Shown: in pieces, positions 30,071 through 44,559 of the stretch | Layout of the letters: each line of letters begins with the position of its first letter | How positions within the stretch are numbered: the first letter of the stretch is position 1 | NCBI GenBank assembly: GCA_027605045.1 | Contig: JAQFWX010000035.1 | Coordinates: 372,001 to 436,000, forward strand | Direction of reading: 5' to 3' | Source: Phallus indusiatus | Lineage: Eukaryota; Basidiomycota; Agaricomycetes; Phallales; Phallaceae | DNA: 64,000 nucleotides | The notes under the pieces: model-generated | Seen by the model: the letters and a program-made list of their open reading frames with translations, nothing else | What the model was told of the DNA's origin: nothing | The model's database searches: none | Program-made: the position numbers and the translations under genes

Positions 30071-31399
30071 ATGTTGGTGTCGATATTCCCTTCCGGTAAA
30101 GCAAACAACGTCGTTCGACCTGAGTCTAATTTCCGTTAGATATCATTCCAGAATTAGACAAATCGCCGCTTCGATTCTTGAGGCTTCCTCATCCACGAAC
30201 TAGTCCGTCCCTTATGGGTAACCAAGATCTGCTGATTTCTTAACAACCTTTTAGATGCACCTGCTTTATTCCTACCACACTATTCAACAAATTCACTTTT
30301 AGAAGTACAAGTTTTAGCACCTCATACGCAACGGTCGTGGATTACGAATGAAAATAACATACTATCCGGTACCGTGATTGTCTTATTGTATGAAACAAGA
30401 GTCTAATTATCATGCACAGATGGAAAATTACTATTCATGACACCAATTGACCCGGTGCTTTTATTAATTCCATTGATAACGGCCCTCGAACTTGTACGTT
30501 GCCGATACTATCTGCTACTTGGTTTACGTACGTGTCAAGCATAGTCTGACAGATCGACGAACTTTCGACCCATTGAGGATATTTTTGAGGATCTTTCCGC
30601 GAAAATATGTCAGGATGGTGTATATCATTCCAACGATATTGTTGACTTGGGCAATCTTCGCTGTGTCAAGGAAGCATTTCTGAAACTGGCCGAATATAAA
30701 GGTGGAAAGTGTCTCCTCTATCTCTTTACTGTCTGACACAACGACGTGCATAGTTATCTCTGAAGAACTCACAGTCTATCGCACTTCTTATGAAAAATTA
30801 TTACATGCCCTTTCGCTCAAATTGTTGTATTTATCACGGTCCACCACTTTTGAATCTCATCAAGTCCTCCAGCGACATCTGGTTCAACCATGACCTTTTA
30901 AGCGAAAAAGAGGAGTTGCAGCAAGGTATAGTACTTTTAGTGTGCGGAAACAATAAAATAACTGTTGTCCACTAAGCGTGTCGCATACGTACCAGTCGCG
31001 AAGTGCTTTCCCAGTACATACCAGAGCATCTTTTGGAGAAAATCACTCCACATTATGAGTGCGTCTCGACGAAATTCTCTGTCAATAAGAATCTTTCTCA
31101 CATTTCCCCAGAAGTACCATGTTAGACGAACATATTCAACGTCGAGCAGCGGAGTATCTTCCGGCCGCAAGCTCAGAGATAACTCATAAACCAATCAAAG
31201 GTTCGAAAACAGAAGACAAAGAAAACACAAAGCGGAAAGCAGCTTCGCAATTATCAAAAGGTGTAACCAAGCTAATGAAAGTGAGTCGTAATCCGATTTG
31301 TTGAGAATCATGACGAAACGTTATTTCAAATTGGTGTAGGCAAACACAAACGGGATGTCAAAGATATCCTCTTTCTTTGCGGCAAAACCGGCTAAGTGA
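30071..31399 (+). CDS. RNH202: Ribonuclease H2 subunit B (Rnh202/Ydr279 family)
   Basis: This is an accessory subunit of RNase H2, which removes ribonucleotides from genomic DNA and resolves RNA-DNA hybrids. After splicing the N-terminal half reads PLRFLRLPHPRTSPSL, then APALFLPHYSTNSLLEVQVL, HTQRSWITNENNILSDGKLL and FMTPIDPVLLLIPLI, the recognisable core of this family. FRPIEDIFEDL and VKEAFLKLAEYK follow. The C terminus ends KGVTKLMKANTNGMSKISSF and then FAAKPAK, a PIP-box-like tail of the kind that targets RNase H2B to PCNA. I chose ATG 30071 because it gives MLVSIFPSD directly before the conserved region. The exons between about 30780 and 31140 are less certain. The sequence after 31399 contains nothing similar. 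Confidence 0.88.
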
Positions 31400-32112
31400 A
31401 TTCGGAAACGGGAATGCTTGAGTCGCGTTTTCTGCAGGTCCGTTCTCATGTTGAGGCGGATTGTGCCAGCAAGGCACGAATAAGTTCGCTCCCTCGCGTT
31501 GGACGTCCTGTGCCTGTTTCACTAATCACTTGGGATCGTAAGATTTATGCTTTCTCGTATCCCTTTTCTTTACCACGTGTATATATTCAAGCGTTTGTGA
31601 TAGCAATCTAAAACAGTTCAGGAAGTATTGCGACTGCATACTTTTGTCCATTTCATTTGCCATTTGGGACTGCGAAAAAAATCATAATTGCCTCGTAAAA
31701 ACCCGTCATACAGAGTGCATTCGTACTACGTAAACGTTGCTTGCGAATCTTTAGACAGAGAAAATCGCTGTGAATAAATGCTACTTTCTGGTACCAGGTA
31801 GAGAGTTGTTTTATCGAAAATTAACGTTCATACTTTTTTTCTCTGTAATTTATCCTTTTAATTATTTGCCATGGTCTCCCAACAGTCGTCTCCTAGACTC
31901 AGGGCCGGGTAGGGCCAGGTACTATGTTGGTGATTAAGCACTGGAGAAGGAGAGAGGTCCACGTACCCAAAAGGTCACGTGAGTGACGACACGCACGTAT
32001 TTCGAATCTTCCACTAATATCATTCAAATTTTTGGTTTTTGTGCCACAACGTGTGCTACGATTCACGACTATTCTCCCTCACTCCTTCCAATATTTGGTT
32101 ACTCCAGTCTCC
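31400..32112. other. Intergenic region between RNH202 and ERO1
   Basis: A 713-bp spacer between genes on the same strand. It has no recognisable coding sequence. The palindrome cacgtg occurs once (about 31576), and tcacgtgagtgac lies at about 31975-31987, roughly 130 bp upstream of the ERO1 start. These could be bHLH-type sites, but function is not shown. Confidence 0.4.
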
Positions 32113-34226
32113 ATGCGTTTTGAATATGGCACTCTTCGCTTTCCAGCCTTGATTTTGCTGTATTTGACCACATGTCCAAGACTGTCTTTTCAACAACAGC
32201 GGCAACAGCAGCCAACCAATGGCCAATCATCTTCTCAGACCGCTTTCCTATCCAATGCTCAAGATATTTTGGAACACCAGCTCGTTCAGAGCCTACGTTT
32301 AGAATGTGACGATAAGGTATGGAATTTGAGAACTATCGTTGTACCAAGTCATTAATTTACATTCGTAGCTCACGGGACCAATTGAGACCACTCTTTGCGA
32401 CTATGAATCAGTTGAATCGGTTAATCAGGAGCTACTTAATTCTCTTAATGAACTTGTCAATGCTCCATTCTTCAAGTACTTCCGGACCGATTTATACCGT
32501 GAGTGTCCGTTCTGGCAAGAAAATGGATTCTGTATGAATAGAGAATGTGGCATTACGACCGTCGACGAGGTACATAACTGCTTGTTTACGTTCTACCTGA
32601 CTTAACACACGTAATAGAGTGAGATACCCCTCGCTTGGAGAGCAGCGGCGCTGAGCCAAGTGCAGGTACCAACGGAAGAACAGGTGAATTAATTCGACCG
32701 AGCACCCCATTTCTTCTTCTGAACACCTTTTTCATTTACTAGCGCAATTCACTTCCCGGGTGTTATTATAGAGACGCGGATTTCTGTTTTCATGACGATG
32801 AATCATGTTAGTTTCTTTCACCAATATTTATATTTCTTCTAATTAACATATGTGCATACCACAGCCATCGGAGATTATATTGATCTTACCCAGAATCCAG
32901 AACGATTCACTGGATATAGCGGCCCGCCGACACACCGTGTATGGACCTCCATCTATCAGGAGAATTGTTTTGGGATATCAGAAAGCAGTCTCAATAAACC
33001 TCCCTCCGAAAATAAATTATTTGGAATAAACTCTGACGAGGAATATATTTGCGAAGAAATGCGTATTTATTATAGGATTATTTCTGGTAAATATAACCTT
33101 ACGGACTCCTTCCTTGTCATTCTGACCAAGTTTTTAGGATTGCATGCGTCTATATCCATGCATATATGTCGAGATGATTTTGATCAACTTACGGGCACAT
33201 GGGTAATTCTTATATTTTGTTTTCTTGTTCAGCCGTTCAACATAGAGAATTAGGGTCCGAATATGACTTGTTTCATTGATAGAATAGCCACGCATCCGGA
33301 CCGACTCAAACATATTTATTTCAATAATGTACTGCTGTTACGTGCAGTCGCTCGACTGGTACCTTATCTAAGCGCATATGACTATTGTAGCACGCCCGAA
33401 GGAGTCCATGAAGAAGATGGCGGCAATGTTCGTACCAAGAAACTTCTGCAAAATGTTATGGATATCGCAAAAAAGTCGGAAGGTTTGATGAATCCGTGCT
33501 TTTCCAGGGGGAGAACGCGAACGTAAGTAGTTCAGCTGTTTGAGGGCGTGTTACATGATTCAATTTCTCCACAGCTTTTGAAAGAAGAATTCAAAGTACA
33601 CTTCAGGAATGTTTCGCGGATAATGGATTGCGTCGGATGTGATAAATGTCGTCTTTGGGGTAAAGTCCAAATTTCTGGTCTAGGAACAGCCCTGAAGGTG
33701 TTGTTTGAATTGGACGATAAAGCTTTGGAGTGAGTTGTTTTGATGTTCTTGAGGCACAACATGCGCTAATTGCCATCAGTCCTACACTGAACCCCAACCT
33801 ACTACAGCGTTCAGAAGTAGTTGCTTTAATCAACACGCTACATCGATTGACGGAGTCGCTAAGATTTCTCGAGGAATTCCGACAGATGTGGGCCAACAAG
33901 CCCATTGATGAACAAGAGAAAATATTGCGGTCTCTGGGAATAACCCAATCCAATACGTTGGAAAAGGCTAGCAATCCACCTGCAATTTCCAATTTTATTT
34001 AGAAACTGATGATAAACTACAGCAAGCGCCTTCGCCACAACACGATCGGAGCAGTCTCTATACATCATTATCCATGCGTTGGCGAGGTTTCCTGCTTCTC
34101 TGCCAAAGATCTACTGCCGAGTGTTTACACGTATGCGTGGAATTCATCAACCAAATACTTGACTTTTTCCAATCAGCCTTCAGCCCATCGGGAAACAAAG
34201 CTGCAGGACCACGAGATGACCTGTAG
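32113..34226 (+). CDS. ERO1: ER oxidoreductin-1 (disulfide bond formation)
   Basis: This is an FAD-dependent thiol oxidase of the ER lumen that reoxidises protein disulfide isomerase. ATG 32113 gives a hydrophobic signal segment ([14 protein letters not shown]). The shuttle cysteines are in [18 protein letters not shown]. Downstream are [45 protein letters not shown] and the active-site motif [14 protein letters not shown] with the FAD-side CxxC. The C-terminal end is uncertain. The simple reading stops at 34002. Splicing from a weak GTTGGA donor at 33957 to an AG at 34054 gives a longer tail containing [20 protein letters not shown] and ends at 34226. I prefer the longer form because that tail resembles the family's membrane-associating C terminus. 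Confidence 0.9.
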
Positions 34227-34498
34227 TTGAAAAGAAAGGCTGAACAATAGATTACATATAGATTAATATCAACGCCCACACTCATATTGTATATTCAGTA
34301 GCATGCATGATATCTCATATAATGTAGCCACATCTCAATTACACGTGATTCAAATGTTGAGAAGCACGTCATCAACGGCGGCTAAGTAGTAATCGGCAGA
34401 CGATCACGATGTGAAAATAGATTTTTTGCCCACTTTGTTGTCAAATTCGTATATATAGGCTGTATGCAGGGAATCCCCAAGAAACAATTTTGACTACT

Positions 34499-37042
<2,544 letters not shown>

Positions 37043-37130
37043 ACTGAATATTTTGGATATGTATATTAAGCACGTAAAGTGTTTGTTAGATATTCATTGG
37101 ATAACTAAACGAGCAGCGAAAGAGTGAACA

Positions 37131-38722
37131 TTAGGAAATATCCATAAGAAGAGGTACCACGACCGTCCGATCGTCTAGAGATGCATCTTCCGGCTGTGGT
37201 GCAACCCCAAATAGATCCCAACACGGCGTGCATACCAAACATGGCGATTCACCCAACCTGATATCATTGAGAATTGACAACATAGCTGGGATTTTCCCAC
37301 AAATTCTACACAATAGCCGTAATGCAGGTGTACGTTGAAGAGTGATGGGGTATTTAGAAATAGGATCACGAGAGTTTTGCAACCTGAAAACGAGGAACTT
37401 TATCAGTGCTATAAATTATTGTCTGATAGTCGGACTTACCTTATTTCGTCTACGACGAACCAGTGTTCACAATTGCCTCTGTGCATCATCCAGTATGGCT
37501 CATTAATGCGCAACGTCAACGAACGCAAAGTAACATCCTGGATAGGCGGCCCTTTTACATATGGTTGTGTGCGTCGCGGTCGTTCATAAGGTGCGAGAAG
37601 TAGTTCAGGTGTAATTTCGGTATTTGCTGCCGATGGTTTCATCAACTCCATATGAGATAACAAACGACTGTTAAAGCAGTAACTTTTCAGTACACGGAAA
37701 GAAAGATAGATTGCGACATACTCTGCATAATCTGGTGTACCATATGCATCACAATAAACATTATCATTGATAGCCATGACGACAGAATCGTGGTCCTCTT
37801 CCTCAGAAGCAGACTGATAACCAACTACCTTATATTTAGGCTCATTTCTACCGCTCTCTTCCTGCGACTGTGATTTTACAATTTCCTTCGGCATTTTCCC
37901 GTGACCTTTAAACATGCACGATACACAATCCCAAACGCTTTGCAGTGTGGAGGAAGATGTCAAGACATGCTGGGAGCTACGAGTGAAACCGTAAGGATAC
38001 CATCGGATCCTCGTATAAAGTGTTATGAAGATGAGTATTTCATTATGAGCCTCATGGGTGTGAGATTGCGTGTTGAATTGCTTTGACAAATGTCAGCTGA
38101 AGTCTGTTCTTTCAATGAAAGCTGTATCTTTTGAGCTCACCAGTGCTGTAAGGGCATTCTGATCTGAAACACGACCTTTCCTTACATATGGTTTCGCCGA
38201 TGGATGAAGCCTAGCATACATTAACGATGAGTTAACATACTTCCAAATGAGAGAACGTGAATCATAACCTTACTTCCACATTTTCAACGGGATATTTTCG
38301 ATTGTATGTTTCCATGACTCCGCTTGCGGAGGAACGGGTTTAAGTTTGTTTGTATCAGTGCTCAAAGAAACAACCATAGAAGAACGATAACGTTGAAGGT
38401 ACGCAAAAGAACTTTGAGAGCCACATATTTCGTCCAAATCACCTTTTAGGTCGTGCAAACTACCCGGAGAGTGTTTGCCATGTGCATTGATAACCATATT
38501 AAAATAACATACTTACCTGCATTCTCCTTGTATAGCGGTTTTATTTTCTTGCTGCTCCCATTCTTTCCAGGCTGGTATTTTCTCGTAAGTAGAGCCTGGC
38601 AAAGAACCACTCTCGGTCAAGCATTCTGCTTCTTTCAGAAACTCAGCAATTGGAAGAGGGTCAGAGGATGGTCCGAAGTGCAGCTCTTCATTCCAAGTGA
38701 ATACTGGTGGTCGTGAGGTCAT
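37131..38722 (-). CDS. SNAPC3: snRNA-activating protein complex subunit 3 (SNAPC3/SNAP50-like)
   Basis: This is a probable subunit of the complex that binds the proximal sequence element of snRNA-type promoters and recruits TBP for RNA polymerase II and III. It is identified from its C-terminal half: LRINEPYWMMHRGNCEHWFV, then IR, DPISKYPI and LLCRICGKIPAMLSILNDIR, and SPCLVCTPCWDLFGV. The conserved Cys/His pattern (CEH, CxxC, CxxC) matches the SNAPC3 zinc-binding region. The N terminus begins MTSRPPVFTWNEELHFGP. An acidic stretch (YQSASEEEDHDSVV) sits before the core. Several introns separate the exons, and the middle ones around 38090-38450 are approximate. The gene runs toward MET3, with 88 bp between the two stop codons. 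Confidence 0.82.
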
Positions 38723-39004
38723 TTAGATTGTCCATGAAATGCGAAGAGTTTAACGGAGTTATTTCAAAGTATGTTACGTAAAGGACTTTGCATTGTGGAC
38801 TCTCGAGACTTCTAATTCGCTCAAAGGTGGTATTCTGTGGTATTCAGCATTGCAGTATCATGATAATGTACATATAGTCTATTAGAAGTCAATACATAAT
38901 AATGTAAGTTTGAGTACAAATACAGCATGGATTCAAGTATGTCCCGAATAAGATAAGAAGCCACCCGCTCGACAGGAAGGACCCATTTTTTGAAAAACGA
39001 AGTA

Positions 39005-41128
39005 TTACAATCGTAGGCCCATCTCCGATATTGTTGGATTTGGATCTCCTGATTCAAAGAAGCCTAGCGCTACTAGTGCAAAGTAGTTCTGCACTTGAAC
39101 ATTGATTTGACCTGAATTTGATGATCTACCATCATCGTCATCACGGCGAACATGTCCATGTAATTCGGTGGGAGAATATGAGCGGATGTCCAAGCTTCTT
39201 CGGTAATACGTCTCTGACGGGAAAGAGCCATCCAAAACACCATTGTTGAAATTCGTGGTTGCGTCAATGTCTGCTACCAGAATGGAGCCATTGTTGGAAC
39301 GCAACGCAAACGATCCTTGATAATTTCGATCAAGGAGAACAAGAGCACGACTATACGTTGTGTTAACATTTAAATCCAAACTAGAGAACGGCACGTCATC
39401 CGCGTGATTCAGTATGATAGTCCTGTTTATCTCATTAGTGAAGATCTTTTTGAAAAAGATTTCTTTCATAAACCAAATCATACATTGCTGTATCTTCCCC
39501 AGTTACATCAGCCTGGAAAGACGGTGGATCTGACTGTATTAGATCTGAGGTATCTGGTGTTTTTGAAGTTTCTGAAGTATTTGCTAATGTGATCCGGGCT
39601 GATATGAACCTAAATGAGAAGGTAAGTATACCTTCATAAACATGTTAGATGGGTAGAGATTCCGCACCCTTCTGTAGATTGTATCGATAGATTAGTTGGT
39701 ATATTTTCTGATGCCCCGCCGGTTAAGGTAATGTCCGCGTCAATGGCCCTTAATATTGATTTCAGAAAACTAGAACAATGAAGGATACGAGAACCACTGA
39801 CCCTGAACTCATCTGCAATACAAGACTCTCAGAACTTGAATAATTGCCGGTGATGGATCCCCGTGTTGTATTTATATTGATTACATTGGCCGAAAATATC
39901 TATAATGTAAAACTTGTATCAAGCTTATGTCGATATTGAGGATAAGAACGTACCCCATCGACAGAAGATGATTCTCCAGTTATGTTCACATTGTTAATCG
40001 CGATATACTCTTGAAGGTTTTGGAAGGAGTGTGAAAATCCGGGTAAATTGATTAGAAATTGAGAGAGTGTGTATGTATGATCGTCTATTTGCGGCATGTA
40101 TACGGTGATGTGGTATTCAAGGCTTATATTCCAGGAGTGCGGGGAAGAAGGCTGTTACGACATTAGAGCAAGATAATCAAACAAAAGAAAATAATACAAC
40201 TTACATAAAAACCAACCCCCCAATCTGTCTGGTCCGATTGTAGTAGGCATATCGCGGTAGAATTCCGAGCGCTAAGATCCTTTAGACCGTACGTGGCGAG
40301 GACGCTTACAAGAAACTGATCCTGAGTGTCGTCAGGATTTAAGATGACTGATAGCTGGCCGGAGGTTAAGCCAGGGATTTTGCCTATTGAATGGAGCCAT
40401 AGGCTGCTTGCATTACTCGGGATCCAAAATGTTAATCTGAAACCAAATAGAAAAGATCGACACGTTGAATATGTGGGGCAAAAGGATGGTATATATACAT
40501 ACCTCGAGGATTGTGTAGCATCAGGGTATCCATAGGCGTAGGTAATATCCCACGTATTGCAATGTATTACAGTTCCGTCCGCGGGTGGAATTATCGGGGG
40601 AGCAGTTGGAGCCCACTTCAGATTATTGGAAGAATCATTGTTTTCGCCATCCATAGTTTCATATGACATGGAAGAGGTAGAGTCGTTGTTGTGCTAAAGT
40701 AACAATAACAATTCCGGATAAGACGTTATGAGATGTATAAGTGTAAAAAATCAACTGACATGTGACACCAAATATGGTACAGCTACTGCGATAGATACGA
40801 CGGCGTATACGGCGAGAATATAGAGCAGACCTTTCCAACACCAGCCTTGCTCCAGGCGTAACCGTCGCTGGATGTGGTAATTAGTCAAAAGTAAAATAAG
40901 AGCTAATTTGATTTGAAATACCTTTGGCTTGACAGGGGCATCTGCGTCTGCATCTGAGACACTTGGAGGTAGGTCGTTGTACATGGGTTGGAGGGAATGT
41001 CGGGAATGTCGACTTCGGTAACTGGGTGGACTGACATCGCTGCTTGACACTGAGTCCGCAGTAGAGACTATTGAAGGGGCCCTGGTCACTAGAGGTGGTT
41101 TCTGCGTTTCCGAGTCGAGGATAATCAT
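39005..41128 (-). CDS. Type II membrane protein of unknown function with a long extracytoplasmic region
   Basis: I do not recognise a named family. The first exon encodes a cytoplasmic, Ser/Pro-rich segment starting MIILDSETQKPPLVTRAPSI. After an intron comes a single membrane segment (GLLYILAVYAVVSIAVAVPY), then a long region with several Asn-linked glycosylation sites (for example NNDSTSS, NASSLW, NITGESSS). The outer region contains DGTVIHCNTWDITYAYGYPD, LTFWIPSNASSLWLHSIGKI and GKIPGLTSGQLSVILNPDDT, and near the end SFALRSNNGSILVADIDATT. The pattern suggests a beta-rich cell-surface or secretory-pathway protein. About eight short introns are needed, and the internal joins at 39600-39960 are uncertain. 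Its start is 342 bp from the divergent BolA gene. Confidence 0.65.
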
Positions 41129-41470
41129 CGCTGGACGCAGAGGGTCATACGAGGACGAAGGAGGGGGTGGGAGAAGAATGATCTAAGCCCCCACGGGATT
41201 TGCCGACCGGTAGAGCCTCCAATGGCAATAGGCAGCAATAATCACTCGGCTTGTATTTTTGGAATTGGTGGTGGATAATCAGGCAATGATTATAATTACA
41301 ACAAACAGTGAAATAAACTTCATAACGACCCGACTTCTGAGTACTAATACAGTCATTTGTGTTCGCTTTTCTCAAGTTCCCGTCGCTGATGGTGGCGCAA
41401 TCTTTTACGCGCTCGCGAAGGATAGTAGCGGATTGCGTTCCTTGACCTCTCCACAAAAGTACATATATAT
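41129..41470. promoter_or_regulatory. Divergent promoter region between the membrane protein gene and the BolA gene
   Basis: A 342-bp gap lies between two divergent starts. A tatatatatat run is directly at 41463-41472, overlapping the upstream BolA ATG. If this works as a TATA element, transcription would begin downstream of ATG 41471 and the shorter BolA protein would be made. Confidence 0.4.
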
Positions 41471-42036
41471 ATGAGACTGGCACGTCCGAGTCTCACCTCT
41501 CCTTTCACGCGTGGAATCATGTCTGCCGCTAGAGAGCCGGGCCCAATCGAGGCAGCTATGAGGGAAAAGGTGAGCCTTCGTCGCTATTCCGCCTCTCGAG
41601 ACAGAATGGAGTCGGGTTTGCTGAACACTCTCGACAGTTGACGGCCCTTTTAAAGCCTGTCAGCATAGATATCAGAAACGACTCATGGCAACACCGTCAT
41701 CATCCTGCGATGCGGCAATGCCAAGGTGGTGGGGAAACTCGTGAGTTGAGGCTATACTATTTAAAACTTGGGCACTGAAGATCATGGTATTCAATCACAG
41801 ACTTTTCCGCTGATATCGTTTCCGAGGCTTTCAAGGGCAAGGTACTACACTGAGTCTTTTGTTCACAACCTGAGATCTTCCGCTGACTTGGTTTTTACTA
41901 CCAGACAACCATGCAGAGGCATCGAATGATCTATGCCGCCTTATCTGAGGAAATGGCGAGCAAAGGTCTCCATGCTCTCTCGCTGAAGACGAAGACTCCC
42001 GAAGAAATCGCCGCAACCAAAGAATCAAAGGAATAA
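41471..42036 (+). CDS. BolA-like iron-sulfur cluster/glutaredoxin partner protein
   Basis: BolA proteins work with monothiol glutaredoxins in iron-sulfur cluster delivery and iron sensing. Four exons (41471-41569, 41638-41740, 41801-41841, 41905-42036) sum to 375 nt, or 124 residues from the first ATG. The family signature is complete: ALLKPVSIDIRNDSWQHRHH, GGGETHFSADIVSEAFKGK and MQRHRMIYAALSEEM, then GLHALSLKTKTPEE. The invariant His of the ETHF and RHR motifs are present. A second in-frame ATG at 41519 gives a 108-residue form lacking the first 16 residues (MRLARPSLTSPFTRGI). That segment is Arg/Ser/Thr-rich without acidic residues, like a mitochondrial presequence. The closest well-known relative is fission yeast Uvi31. 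Confidence 0.93.
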
Positions 42037-42253
42037 CCTAGAAATCAATCCACTACTCAATTCTGTCATTCTTTTCTTTTTATATGAACCTGTCTATCTT
42101 GTATGACCAGTATGATGTCTGTATTGTGTGCACGATGATCTTGGTCCAAGCTCGACTTTGCGTGTGACCCAATGAAGCGGACGCCGCGGCAGCATACTCG
42201 TGATTTTCAAAAGTTTACATAAATTTTTCTGTGAACATGATGATCCAATCACA

Positions 42254-44376
42254 ATGTCTGCTAAACTCGTTAAAGGTAACTAAACAGCTTTGATATGAAT
42301 ATTCTGCAGAATTCACTTAGTGTTTATAACTCAAAGTTACGTGTCCTGCTTGCGGTGCGTCAGTTTTGGAACAGGACATCAACCGCCACTTGGATCGAGA
42401 TTGTCTAACAAACTCACCTCCTCCTTCCTCCTCGGCCAAGGAACAAGTAACATCCTCCCAGTCGGATATAATCTCTACGAAAAGTACACTATCTCTTGCT
42501 CCATTGTTCACGCGAACCAACGATAGCAATAAACGACCAATTGCTGAACCATCTGCATCAGGCTCAACCAGCTCGAAATCCACTCGTGCTGAAAAACGCC
42601 AGAAAACACAGAAAGATGTCGCAATTGCACCACCCGCAGTTACACCACTCGCAGTTGCACCACTCGCAGAACGTCTTCGCCCTCAAAGCTTCTCAGACTT
42701 CGTTGGTCAAGAGCATATCATGGGTCCTGATGCACTTTTGACGCATCTTCTGCAAAGTGAGAGCGGATGTGCCGGCAGTATCATTCTCTGGGGACCCAGT
42801 GGGTGTGGCAAAACCACTCTAGCACGGTTATTGGCTACACGTACAGATGCTGTGTTCAAAGAATTGTCTGCTACAAGTTCAGGGACAAATGATGTGCGGT
42901 CGGTTTTTGAGGAAGGAAAGAAGATGCTCTCTCTTACAGGCCGGTAAATAGCCCCCAATCTGCATTTACAGGCTTTTCCCTAGACTCACTTCGACCTCAG
43001 GCGAACTATTTTATTTCTTGATGAAATACACCGGTTTAACAGAGCGCAACAGGTAAATACACATTGACCGGTGCTACCTCTTATAATTCTTAATTGATAT
43101 ACTAGGATATTTTCCTTCCGTACGTTGAGCAAGGACAAATTCAGGTACGTATGCCACTTGCATATGGTTTGACGTACCCTTAAGAAATTTTGACCAGCTT
43201 GTTGGCGCAACGACCGAAAATCCTTCATTCAAATTAAATTCTGCCCTTTTAAGTCGATGTCGGTACGAATCCATGCCTATACCTTTACGCAGAATTTCAT
43301 GCAATAACAATATCACTATCAGAGTGTTCGCACTTGAAAAACTGACGGACGAAAATGTTACCGATATCATCGATAGAGCTTTGGTGAAAATGCGCCCCAA
43401 ACAAGCAAATCCTACTACCCCTTCTTCTTCCCCACTACTTCCTTTATCCCAGAATGACCCGTCATCTACTGATAATACATTGTCAGACAAAGTCAAACAG
43501 TGTATTGCATCCATTAGTGATGGCGATGCACGTACAGCGCTGTCCTTATTAGAACTTGTTCTTGCAGCTCCTCCGTCCACGTCCGAGAAGTCATTAATCA
43601 GCATTTTAAGAAAAAGTGTATCGACGAGGTACGACCGTACCGGAGATTCCCATTATGATATGATTTCAGCTCTACACAAGTCCGTTCGAGGAAATGATGG
43701 GAGCGCTGCTTTGTATTGGTTAGCTCGTATGCTCACAGCTGGGGAGGATCCGTTGTATATCGCTAGACGACTCATAGTAATGGCTAGCGAAGATGTCGGT
43801 CTAGCAAATAATCACGCGTTGCCATTAGTGAGTCGACATACATACAGTCTTCTTTATTATCGCTATATTACTGACGCGGTAACTTAGGCGACTGCAACTC
43901 TCATCGCTTGTCAAAATATCGGAATGCCAGAGTGTCGAATCAACCTCGCTCACTGCGTGGCGTACCTGGCTGAATCACCCAAGTCAACCCGATCATATGA
44001 GGCTTACAATCGAGCCGAAGAAGCAGCGAAGAGGGATACCACAGAACCCGTTCCTCTTCATTTACGAAATGCTCCGACGAAATTGATGAAAGATCTAAAT
44101 TATGGTCGAGATTATTTATACAATCCAGATTATGCGTGAGTTTTACAAATTTGTTTTTTTTTTCTTCCGAGTTTTTGACTTGATCGACCAACAAGTCATC
44201 CTGTGAATCAAGAATATCTTCCTCCGAACCTGTTCGGATCCCAGTTTTTAAGAAAAGAAGGCGACATAAAAGATAAGATATGGGACGAGACGCTCTTAAG
44301 GCGTTGGGAACGAGATTGCAACGATGATCGGTCTTGGAAAGGTCGAGAGCAGACCAACCATTCCAGACCGAGATAG
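42254..44376 (+). CDS. MGS1: WRNIP1/Mgs1 AAA+ ATPase with N-terminal UBZ zinc finger
   Basis: This is a replication-stress ATPase of the clamp-loader-like AAA+ class that binds ubiquitinated PCNA. The N terminus has a UBZ4-type finger, CPACGASVLEQDINRHLDRDC (written CPxCG...H...C), which yeast Mgs1 also carries. After a Ser/Thr/Pro linker comes LAERLRPQSFSDFVGQEHI, Walker A WGPSGCGKTTLARLL, Walker B ILFLDEIHRFNRAQQD and sensor 1 VGATTENPSFKLN. The C-terminal oligomerisation region reads SDGDARTALSLLELVL, DMISALHKSVRGNDGSAALY, WLARMLTAGEDPLYIARRL and VMASEDVGLAN. The last exon ends near QFLRKEGDIKDKIWDETL. About eight exons are needed, with clean splice sites. Confidence 0.95.
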
Positions 44377-44559
44377 TGTTTAGTGTATAATAATTGACAT
44401 CACAAGTGAATCATGACTTCGTATTTAAAATTTGACTATCAACACCAGGCTGAACAGTTAAGTAAATACCACACTCGTTGTTTGAAATAAAAAAGACAGA
44501 ATAAACCGACACCAGGGTATACGTATGCAGGGCATGACATAGTCGTACGTGAAACAAAG

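Noticed and set aside
40500..40540. Possible separate + strand gene opposite the membrane protein
   Set aside because: The + strand open frame at 40326-40535 overlaps well-supported - strand exons and shows no known sequence.
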